Part shown: one piece after another, positions 7,702-13,481 of the stretch | Layout of the letters: each line of letters opens with the position of its first letter | How positions within the stretch are numbered: the stretch's first letter is position 1 | Origin: a bacterium | Lineage (GTDB): Bacteria > SZUA-79 > Acidulodesulfobacterales > Acidulodesulfobacteraceae | Length of the DNA: 14,513 nucleotides | Direction of reading: 5' to 3' | Assembly: GCA_021794335.1 (NCBI GenBank) | Contig: JAJYQZ010000296.1 | Coordinates: 1-14,513 of the forward strand | The notes under the pieces: model-generated | What the model was told of the DNA's origin: nothing | What the model saw: the letters and a program-made list of their open reading frames with translations, nothing else | Database searches by the model: none | Position numbers and translations under genes: made by a program

Positions 7702-9141
7702 ATGGCTCGTATAGTAGTCCTTGGAACAGGTTTTGCAGGCAACACAGCCGCATTAAATTTAAAAAAAGCATTAGGAGGCAAACACGACGTTATAGTAGTA
7801 TCGCCTCGGAAAAATTTTTCTTACGTACCTTCATTGGTATGGGTCGGTGTGGGTTCTATGCGGCCTGAAAATACGCAGTTTAATCTTGAGCCTATTTATA
7901 AAAAACACGGAATAGAATTTAAGGAAGGAATGGCTGTAGAGATACATCCAGACAGCCAAGACCAATATGTCGTCGTACAATATTACGACGGCGGGACGGA
8001 GCAGATTAAATATGACTACCTGATAAACGCAACGGGGCCGAAACTTAACTATGCGGCTACGCCCGGACTAGGACCGGATGCAGGTTATTCCGATTCTATA
8101 TGCACGCTGCCCCATGCGGTAAAAACCCGCGATAATTACTTGAAAGCCGTGGAAAAGATGAAACAGGGCAAGAGGCAAAGATTTATCGTCGGCACCGGAC
8201 ACGGGACAGCAACATGCCAGGGTGCGGCATTTGAATTTATACATAATTTGGAATTTGACCTTAATAGGCGCGGAGTGCGCCGCAATGCGGATATTACATG
8301 GATATCAAACGAACCCGCTCTCGGAGATTTCGGGGTTGGCGGAGTAATAGTAAAAAAGAATGGAAACTTGGTTTCCGGAAAGCTTTTTGCGGAATCTACA
8401 TTTTTGGAAAAAGGCATAAAATGGATTGAAAGGTCGCATGTGCGCAAGGTAGAGGAAGACTCTTTAAATTACGTTAATATAGAGGGGGAAGAAGGTAAAC
8501 TCGGTTTCGATTTTGCTATGCTTATTCCTCCATTTGCAGGCATTCCTATCGCCTATATAGATAAAGACGGCAACGATATTAAAGGCCAGATGTGCGTATC
8601 TAGCGGCTTTATGAAAGTCGATGCCGATTACGCATCTGCGGCAAAACCTTTTGAAGAATGGAAGAATTCGGACTGGCCGAAAAAATATAATAATCCTGTT
8701 TATAAGAACATATTTGCCGCAGGAATAGCTTTTGCCCCTCCCCATCCTATAAGCAAGCCTTTTAAAGCGCCGGACGGCACCCTTATAGTTCCAAGCCCTC
8801 CCAGAACAGGTATGGCATCGGGAATTATCGGGCATACGGTTGCTCTTTCCATCATCGACATGGTAAAGAATGGAGCCGAGGAGCCGACGCAGCAGGCGTC
8901 TATGACGGAATTCGGAGCTATATGCATAACCTCCATGGGCAAATCGATGACGCGCGGTTCCGCCGCCTTATTAACTATGGACCCTGTAGTTCCTAATTAT
9001 GAAAAATATAAATTCGGCAGAAATCTGAATTATACTTTCGGCGATATAGGCCTTGCCGGACACTGGGTTAAATATATGCTGCATTACTTATTTATGTGGA
9101 AGATGAAGGGAAAGTTTTTATGGCAGTTTATCCCCGATTGA
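7702..9141 (+). CDS. Sulfide:quinone oxidoreductase-like flavoprotein
   Basis: The 479-residue product is an FAD-dependent disulfide-reductase-fold enzyme of the SQR / flavocytochrome c sulfide dehydrogenase family, expected on the membrane passing electrons to quinone. The FAD-binding GTGFAG (8-13) opens the protein, INATG (108-112) is the second nucleotide-fold motif, and FAAGIAFAPP (338-347) is the late FAD contact. C134 (DSICTLPHA) and C172 (TATCQGAAFEF) match Cys128 and Cys160 of the Acidithiobacillus SQR. The third active-site cysteine (Cys356 there) has no counterpart: the matching stretch reads IVPSPPRTG (362-370), and no cysteine occurs between C298 and C408. An insertion of about ten residues lies just before it. 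C-terminal amphipathic helices (~450-475) fit membrane attachment. AAGGGGG precedes the ATG by 8 bases. Family membership is strong, but sulfide as substrate is uncertain because of the missing cysteine. Confidence 0.85.
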   Translation: MARIVVLGTGFAGNTAALNLKKALGGKHDVIVVSPRKNFSYVPSLVWVGVGSMRPENTQFNLEPIYKKHGIEFKEGMAVEIHPDSQDQYVVVQYYDGGTEQIKYDYLINATGPKLNYAATPGLGPDAGYSDSICTLPHAVKTRDNYLKAVEKMKQGKRQRFIVGTGHGTATCQGAAFEFIHNLEFDLNRRGVRRNADITWISNEPALGDFGVGGVIVKKNGNLVSGKLFAESTFLEKGIKWIERSHVRKVEEDSLNYVNIEGEEGKLGFDFAMLIPPFAGIPIAYIDKDGNDIKGQMCVSSGFMKVDADYASAAKPFEEWKNSDWPKKYNNPVYKNIFAAGIAFAPPHPISKPFKAPDGTLIVPSPPRTGMASGIIGHTVALSIIDMVKNGAEEPTQQASMTEFGAICITSMGKSMTRGSAALLTMDPVVPNYEKYKFGRNLNYTFGDIGLAGHWVKYMLHYLFMWKMKGKFLWQFIPD

Positions 9142-9212
9142 TAATTTTTGCCTGAAATATATAATAATAAAATAATTCAATTTTTAAAAAGATAACCGGA
9201 GGCCGATATTTT

Positions 9213-9407
9213 ATGGAAGATAAAAGCGTAAAAGACTTAACAGAATACGTTCCTTATTCTAAAGAGGCGAGGTCGTTTATGGCGCCTACTAAATATACCG
9301 TATTCATAAGAACGTTTATTCCGTGGCAGTTAATAAAGTTTGCATATTATAATTTGAAGATGTTAAGGGTTTTATCGAAAGGGCACGGCAGATTCCTGGA
9401 TGAATAA
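9213..9407 (+). CDS. Small basic protein of the SQR-like operon
   Basis: This 64-residue protein of unknown family lies 71 bases after the SQR-like gene and before the shared terminator. A good Shine-Dalgarno sequence (CCGGAGG, 9196-9202) precedes the ATG, which supports it as a real gene. The N-terminal third is polar. Residues ~29-54 (starting at TKYTVFIRTF) are rich in aromatic, aliphatic and basic residues and look like an amphipathic or membrane-surface helix rather than a clean transmembrane segment. There is no cysteine, so it is not a redox carrier. From its position it may help anchor, assemble or regulate the flavoprotein, but that is inference. Confidence 0.75.
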   Translation: MEDKSVKDLTEYVPYSKEARSFMAPTKYTVFIRTFIPWQLIKFAYYNLKMLRVLSKGHGRFLDE

Positions 9408-9432
9408 ATAACGCGTCAGCAAAAATAATCGT

Positions 9433-9472
9433 AAAGAAAGGCATCCTATTTGTAAACGGGATGCCTTTCTTT
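9433..9472. terminator. Rho-independent terminator between convergent genes
   Basis: AAAGAAAGGCATCC (9433-9446) and GGATGCCTTTCTTT (9459-9472) form a perfect 14-bp stem with a 12-base loop. The stem arms end in A- and T-rich tracts, so it can serve the SQR-like operon on the plus strand and sodB on the minus strand, whose stop codon is at 9487. Confidence 0.92.
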
Positions 9473-9486
9473 TATAGATTTGACGG

Positions 9487-10068
9487 TTAAGAGCCGAAAT
9501 TTTTGGCGACGAATTTCCAATTTACAAGATTCCAGAAATGTTCGATATAACTCGGCCTGGCGTTGCGATAATCGATGTAATAAGCATGTTCCCATACGTC
9601 GCAGGTTAAAAGGGCGGTTTTACCTGAAGTCATAGGCGTACCTGCGTTGCCGGTCGCCGTCAGTTCGATGGTGCCATCCTGATTTTTAACCAGCCATGCC
9701 CAGCCGGAACCGAATAAAGTGGCGGCCGTCTGGCTGAACTGCTTTTTAAAATCGTCAAAAGTACCAAACTTAGCATCAATAGCTTTTGCCAGATTTCCTT
9801 CGGGGCGGCCTTCGCTGTTCGGAGACAGGCAATGCCAATAAAAAGTATGGTTCCACACCTGAGCGGCATTATTAAAAATACCGCCGGACGATTTTTTAAT
9901 AATGTCTTCCAATCCCTGTTCTTGAAATTCCGTACCCTTAATAAGGTTATTCAGATTATTTACATATGCATTATGGTGTTTCCCATAATGGTATTCAAGG
10001 GTTTCCCGCGAAATATGGGGCTGAAGCGCATCCATAGCATAAGGTAGTTCGGGCAGTTTGTGTTCCAT
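9487..10068 (-). CDS. sodB: Iron superoxide dismutase
   Basis: The 193-residue cytosolic enzyme converts superoxide to hydrogen peroxide and oxygen. The four metal ligands are visible: H27 (LEYHYGKHH), H74 (WNHTFYW), D157 and H161 ([17 protein letters not shown]). Q70 in NNAAQVWNH is the glutamine position typical of Fe- rather than Mn-type enzymes. Length and sequence match E. coli SodB closely throughout, including [11 protein letters not shown] and the C-terminal [10 protein letters not shown]. There is no signal peptide. AAGGAG lies 7 bases upstream of the ATG. It converges on the SQR-like operon with a shared terminator, and its own promoter is at 10117-10125. Together with the globin and SQR-like genes it suggests intermittent oxygen exposure. 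Confidence 0.97.
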   Translation of the reverse strand: MEHKLPELPYAMDALQPHISRETLEYHYGKHHNAYVNNLNNLIKGTEFQEQGLEDIIKKSSGGIFNNAAQVWNHTFYWHCLSPNSEGRPEGNLAKAIDAKFGTFDDFKKQFSQTAATLFGSGWAWLVKNQDGTIELTATGNAGTPMTSGKTALLTCDVWEHAYYIDYRNARPSYIEHFWNLVNWKFVAKNFGS

Positions 10069-10116
10069 TTTAATACTCCTTATAATTAAAAGTTTGATAT
10101 ATATTATTTAATAATA

Positions 10117-10125
10117 ATTATATCA
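10117..10125 (-). promoter_or_regulatory. Extended -10 promoter of sodB
   Basis: On the minus strand, TGATATAAT (10117-10125) is an extended -10 element, about 50 bases upstream of the sodB ATG. No good -35 hexamer sits 16-18 bases further up, as is common with extended -10 promoters. I see no clear Fur box. Confidence 0.6.
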
Positions 10126-10233
10126 CAACTTTTTTATAAAATGAAAACATCGGAAATATTTGTCATAGCGTGGCAAAAAATATTGACGGCCGCGATATAA
10201 TAATGCTGCAATAATGGTGTCCACTGTATTTAT

Positions 10234-11781
10234 TTAATAGGTTGTTCCCTCATCAAAAATTACGCTTCTGTTTCTTCCGCTATTTTTAGCCTTATATAAG
10301 GCATTGTCGGCTCTTTTTATAAGAGACATTTCATATTCGTTTTCCATAAGCTCTGCAATGCCGAAACTTAAAGTGATCCTTATACCTTTAGACGAAAAAT
10401 AATGTAATTCTGCCTGAATTCTCAATTTTTCGGATAGCAAGTAGGCATTATTTAAAGAAGCGTAAGGCGCTATTATCAAAAACTCCTCTCCGCCCCATCG
10501 TATTAAATAATCCCCGCTTCTTATGTTTTTCATTATAAGCGAAACGATATCTTTCAATGCCTCGTCGCCGGTTACATGCCCATATTTATCGTTTATTGCT
10601 TTAAAAAAATCTACGTCGGTCATTATGACGGAAAGAGGATATTTATATCTTTTTGCCCTATCGATTTCTTTTCCGATAATCTCTTTATATTTATTTCTAT
10701 TATATGCTCCGGTTAAAGGATCTACTTCAGACAATCTTTTAAGTTCCTTTTCCATTTTAACTCTGTCCGTTATATCTCTTGCTATACATATACCTATCGG
10801 ATATTGACCTTGGGTTTTATGTATGCGGCTGGTAATCTCAAAAGGTATTATCTTTCCGTCTTTTGTTTTAATTTCGGTAGTATAAGTCATTGTGTCTTTT
10901 TCAAACAAAAGTTTCATCATATTTAATATGTCTTCATTGGTTGCGTTTATAATATTTAGATGGCTTAATTTTAAAAATTCACTTTTAGAATAACCAAGCT
11001 TTCTTAAAGCCATATCATTTACCTCTATGAAGTGTTTTGGAACGGCATCTCGGGTAAATTCGGTTACGTAAGCAAGATCGTATATATTGTCGAAGATTAA
11101 ATTGAATTTCGTATAAAGATTTTCTATCTCCTTAGTTTTTCTTTTAGAATAAAAGATAAAAAAAAGTATGGATGCAAATATCAACAGCGAACCTGTTAAG
11201 TAAATCAGATTAACATAGTATCGTATGATTTTTTCACGCTTTATCGTTTCTTTGACAGCCTTTACGGCAAGGGGTGAAAAAACCGGGGAATCTTTATAGA
11301 GGGCAAGTTCTATAGGTGTAAGAAATATTTTTTTTGAGATTAAACTGTGATATTTTATAATTCTACTTATTATAGGCCTTATAAGGTTAGTGTAATTAAA
11401 ATAGGATTTATCTACATATGGTAAAATCGTCTTTATTCCAATCCCTGCGGTTTTTATATAATGTCTTACATTTTTAAAATCTGCATCCGTAGAGACCATT
11501 AAGGTTTTAGCCTTAATTAAGGATGTTTTGAGCCTTTTTTTATCGTTTAACTTCGAATATTTTATAATTGAAGAAGAATGTATAATCAGCTCGCCTAAAT
11601 CTGTCGAAAGCTTAGTAGTATAAAGAGCGAGTTCAGTAGATTTTTTAACGTAAACGTCGATTTCAATTTGCAAAATCGCATAAACGAAAGAGGCAATAAT
11701 TGAATATAAAATCAGAATAGATAAGCCGGTAAATATGATTTTAGAGACACGGGAAAGAGGCTTTATATTAAATATACCCAT
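10234..11781 (-). CDS. Membrane PAS-GGDEF diguanylate cyclase
   Basis: The 515-residue protein should make cyclic di-GMP from two GTP. Helices at ~15-37 and ~188-211 bracket an extracytoplasmic, mainly helical region (~38-187) that I cannot assign to a named sensor family. A PAS domain follows (~222-340, ending in ICIARDITDR), then the GGDEF domain from ~350 (SEVDPLTGAYNRNKY, DVDFFKAINDKYGHVTGD). The active-site signature is GGEEF (430-434), and RSGD (421-424), five residues before it, is an intact inhibitory site, so the enzyme should be active and product-inhibited. There is no EAL domain. No Shine-Dalgarno sequence precedes the ATG; a TATAAT 12 bases upstream (11794-11799) suggests a very short leader. 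It stands alone, next to the proposed element boundary. Confidence 0.94.
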   Translation of the reverse strand: MGIFNIKPLSRVSKIIFTGLSILILYSIIASFVYAILQIEIDVYVKKSTELALYTTKLSTDLGELIIHSSSIIKYSKLNDKKRLKTSLIKAKTLMVSTDADFKNVRHYIKTAGIGIKTILPYVDKSYFNYTNLIRPIISRIIKYHSLISKKIFLTPIELALYKDSPVFSPLAVKAVKETIKREKIIRYYVNLIYLTGSLLIFASILFFIFYSKRKTKEIENLYTKFNLIFDNIYDLAYVTEFTRDAVPKHFIEVNDMALRKLGYSKSEFLKLSHLNIINATNEDILNMMKLLFEKDTMTYTTEIKTKDGKIIPFEITSRIHKTQGQYPIGICIARDITDRVKMEKELKRLSEVDPLTGAYNRNKYKEIIGKEIDRAKRYKYPLSVIMTDVDFFKAINDKYGHVTGDEALKDIVSLIMKNIRSGDYLIRWGGEEFLIIAPYASLNNAYLLSEKLRIQAELHYFSSKGIRITLSFGIAELMENEYEMSLIKRADNALYKAKNSGRNRSVIFDEGTTY

Positions 11782-11808
11782 AATATTTCGCCAATTATAA
11801 TATTTCGC
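11780..11808. repeat. Tandem 12-base repeats over the cyclase start
   Basis: ATAATATTTCGC occurs at 11780-11791 and again at 11797-11808, 17 bases apart start to start. The first copy covers the ATG of the diguanylate cyclase gene, and the second abuts and partly covers a TATAAT on the minus strand. The arrangement could be a regulator site controlling that gene. Confidence 0.5.
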
Positions 11809-11886
11809 AATATTTATCGGTAATCTTAGCTGCCCATTAATACATGAAGAAATATAGTAAAATGCTTTATTAACAGCGGTTTTAAG

Positions 11887-11937
11887 TGGTGAGCCGCGCG
11901 GGAGTCGAACCCACGACCACCTGATTAAAAGTCAGGT
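11887..11937 (-). pseudogene. 3' half of tRNA-Lys(UUU), probable attachment site
   Basis: Read leftward, this holds an intact anticodon arm (CCTGA CTTTTAA TCAGG, anticodon TTT), a variable loop, a T arm (GTGGG TTCGACT CCCGC), the 3' acceptor strand GCGGCTC, a discriminator A and an encoded CCA. The matching 5' acceptor strand GAGCCGC and a D arm that pairs are absent; the sequence beyond 11937 only vaguely resembles a D arm. Such a 3' fragment is what remains at the far end of an element that integrated into a tRNA gene, where the intact copy is rebuilt at the other end. It cannot yield a functional tRNA alone. Confidence 0.8.
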
Positions 11938-12079
11938 ATTCTACTAAATAACCTATTGATATTGTTAAGTTATTTACCTTCCTTAAAAATACTGTATCTA
12001 AAATTGTATTTTTTCAATTAAAAATTAGCTATAATAATATAATAACAGATATAATTTAATATACAGGAGGTAATAAAAA

Positions 12080-12247
12080 ATGGCAAATAAAAAAGAAATA
12101 AAACAAACAGAGCTAATTGCAGTCAGAGTTGAAACGCAATATATAAACGAATTAAAAAATTTAGCTGCGAAAGACGAAAGAACTTTGTCGTTTTTAGTTA
12201 GAAAGGCAATTATTAATTTTTTAAAAGAAACCGAAGCCGCTAATTAA
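12080..12247 (+). CDS. Small ribbon-helix-helix-type protein
   Basis: This 55-residue protein begins MANKKEIKQTELIAVRVETQ and then reads INELKNLAAKDERTLSFLVRKAI. A short strand (LIAVRVE, 12-18) followed by two helices, with the turn DERTLSFLVRKAI (32-44), is the plan of CopG/Arc-type ribbon-helix-helix DNA-binding proteins, which act as dimers on palindromic operators, often controlling plasmid or phage genes. A strong Shine-Dalgarno sequence (AGGAGGT, 12065-12071) precedes the ATG. TATAAT hexamers lie at 12030 and 12050 without a convincing -35. It is the first gene inside the proposed element, and a palindrome over the next promoter (12454-12470) is a candidate target. Family assignment rests on pattern only. 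Confidence 0.8.
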   Translation: MANKKEIKQTELIAVRVETQYINELKNLAAKDERTLSFLVRKAIINFLKETEAAN

Positions 12248-12306
12248 CCAATTAACCAGCCTTTTACTATATATATGTTATTTTGATATATATAATATCT
12301 ATATAA

Positions 12307-12325
12307 ACGTCCCTAACGGGGACGT
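12307..12325 (+). terminator. Possible terminator after the ribbon-helix-helix gene
   Basis: ACGTCCC (12307-12313) and GGGACGT (12319-12325) form a 7-bp stem with a 5-base loop, followed by CTCTATTTTAT. The stem is good but the T tract is interrupted, so termination efficiency is uncertain. Confidence 0.55.
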
Positions 12326-12370
12326 CTCTATTTTATCATAAAAATTTTATAATTACAGTAATTATTTTTT

Positions 12371-12413
12371 AATATATCAATAAGTATTTGAAATTATTGA
12401 TATATTTTTTTTT
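12371..12413 (+). repeat. 13-bp inverted repeat with T tract
   Basis: AATATATCAATAA (12371-12383) and TTATTGATATATT (12394-12406) are perfect reverse complements with a 10-base loop, and the right arm runs into a tract of nine T residues (12405-12413). It may be a terminator, a binding site for an element-encoded protein, or part of an origin. Confidence 0.65.
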
Positions 12414-12432
12414 AAAAAAATAAAAAAAATAC

Positions 12433-12460
12433 TTGACAAACACTAAATATAATGTATAAT
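12433..12460 (+). promoter_or_regulatory. Consensus promoter of the element operon
   Basis: A perfect TTGACA (12433-12438) and a perfect TATAAT (12455-12460) are separated by 16 bases. Transcription would begin near 12467, leaving a leader of about 100 bases before the ATG at 12567. Such a strong promoter implies that it is normally repressed, which fits the palindrome overlapping its -10 box. Confidence 0.85.
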
Positions 12461-12470
12461 ATAATTATAC
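12454..12470. promoter_or_regulatory. Candidate operator over the -10 box
   Basis: GTATAAT-ATA-ATTATAC is a perfect palindrome with 7-base arms and a 3-base centre. It contains the whole -10 hexamer and the expected start site, so a bound protein would block the promoter. The ribbon-helix-helix protein encoded upstream is the natural candidate, but no binding is shown by sequence alone. Confidence 0.55.
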
Positions 12471-12500
12471 GTAATTTATTTTTATTTAAAATAGTAAAAC

Positions 12501-12517
12501 ATAAACTAATAGTTTAT
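12501..12517. repeat. Second 7-3-7 palindrome in the leader
   Basis: ATAAACT-AAT-AGTTTAT is another perfect palindrome with the same 7-3-7 geometry, 47 bases downstream of the first (centre to centre). In RNA it would form a small hairpin; in DNA it could be a second protein site. The arm sequence differs from the first palindrome. Confidence 0.5.
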
Positions 12518-12533
12518 ATTTTAAATTTAACCA

Positions 12534-12548
12534 GCGGCGCAAAGCCGC
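12534..12548 (+). promoter_or_regulatory. Leader hairpin just before the ribosome-binding site
   Basis: GCGGC (12534-12538) and GCCGC (12544-12548) form a GC-only 5-bp stem with loop GCAAA, ending 6 bases before the GGAGG at 12555-12559. It could influence translation of the 304-residue protein. There is no T tract, so it is not a terminator. Confidence 0.4.
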
Positions 12549-12566
12549 ATAAACGGAGGCTAAAAA

Positions 12567-13481
12567 ATGTCTATCATGCACATTATCGCAGCTGCGATAT
12601 TAGGTTTTTTATTTTTTATCATAACTGAAAGAGTCAGTATTATCAAGCGTTTCAAGGACAATTTCGAAAAGTTATTACAAAAAAAAGCGGGCTTTATTGC
12701 GGCTCGACCATTTGTTATCTCCGCGGCAGCGGTAATATTAAATCAGGACGGCTATATCGCAGTTAATTCGGCAGCAATACAGGCATATGATAGCGTTGCT
12801 CCGCCTTGCGCTCCGCCAGCTGATACCGCCCAAAACCCCGCCAAACCTGACCTAAGCAACTATGATTACCTGCAAGACCTTATTATTACTGCGTTTATAC
12901 CATTCTATCAAGATATTAACAACGACAAAACCGAATTAATATTAAGCGATCATTATGTCATTGAATATATATCCAACAAAGTTGCCGAAGCAATACTTTT
13001 TTATTCTTATCAAAATCTTGATTTTATAGCGCTCGAAAAAAAAATATATCTTGAGATTGCGCGCAAACTATCTACTATCTACGCCACCGCCGAAAAATAT
13101 CAATATGACGCAGACGCAATAATAGCAAGCAATTGTAAGCCCTTGCTCAAGAAAGCTATTTTAGCTTACATTAGCTATTATTCAATATGCGTCCAAAGCC
13201 TTGATACGCCTGTATCAGCTGGCAATGACGGCGATAAGGAGCAGACGCTATACGATTATATATCCGACGATGACGACGCCCGCCTCTCCGCAGGACTGGA
13301 TGATGACGAGTTTGACGACAATATAGACGGCGACGGCGCCGAAACCGCATTGCCGCTTAATTACGACGAGACGCCCGCTCCGCGCAACATTATGCAGAAA
13401 GCCCACCGGCAGCCACGGCAGACGGCGCAGCAACAAGACGCCCAACAACTTGGCTTATTCGCGGAGGTGCAAAATGCCTAA
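12567..13481 (+). CDS. Membrane-anchored acidic protein with clamp-binding-like tail
   Basis: I do not recognise this 304-residue protein. Residues ~5-20 form one hydrophobic helix followed by basic residues (ERVSIIKRFK), suggesting an N-terminal anchor with the bulk in the cytosol. A proline/alanine-rich linker (~77-95) leads to a helical region (~98-212). A strongly acidic stretch follows (~229-258, with DDDD at 234-237 and DDDE at 245-248). The tail is glutamine-rich and ends in QLGLF (294-298), matching the consensus of bacterial beta-clamp (DnaN) binding peptides and at the C-terminus, where such peptides are often found. GGAGG lies 7 bases before the ATG. It overlaps the start of the primase-like gene by 8 bases, so the two are probably translationally coupled and act together, perhaps in element replication. 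That role is inference. Confidence 0.82.
   Translation: MSIMHIIAAAILGFLFFIITERVSIIKRFKDNFEKLLQKKAGFIAARPFVISAAAVILNQDGYIAVNSAAIQAYDSVAPPCAPPADTAQNPAKPDLSNYDYLQDLIITAFIPFYQDINNDKTELILSDHYVIEYISNKVAEAILFYSYQNLDFIALEKKIYLEIARKLSTIYATAEKYQYDADAIIASNCKPLLKKAILAYISYYSICVQSLDTPVSAGNDGDKEQTLYDYISDDDDARLSAGLDDDEFDDNIDGDGAETALPLNYDETPAPRNIMQKAHRQPRQTAQQQDAQQLGLFAEVQNA

Larger units (their letters stand above)
12248..12566. other. Regulatory intergenic region of the element
   Basis: This 319-base gene-free stretch is very AT-rich and unusually dense in inverted repeats. In order it holds a short GC hairpin (12307-12325), a 13-bp AT-only-flanked inverted repeat with a T tract (12371-12413), a consensus promoter (12433-12460), a palindrome over its -10 box (12454-12470), a second palindrome in the leader (12501-12517), a GC hairpin (12534-12548) and the ribosome-binding site GGAGG (12555-12559). 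I see no ORF of note. An origin of replication is possible, but I find no clear iteron set or DnaA boxes. Confidence 0.6.

Noticed and set aside
8136..8942. Three minus-strand reading frames inside the SQR-like gene
   Set aside because: All overlap the well-supported flavoprotein gene, lack ribosome-binding sites and resemble no protein pattern I know.
10165..10206. TTGACG and TATAAT on the plus strand as a promoter
   Set aside because: The hexamers are only about 7 bases apart and no plus-strand gene follows.
11887..11975. Complete tRNA-Lys gene
   Set aside because: No sequence upstream of the anticodon stem can pair with the 3' acceptor strand GCGGCTC, and no D stem forms, so only the 3' half is present.
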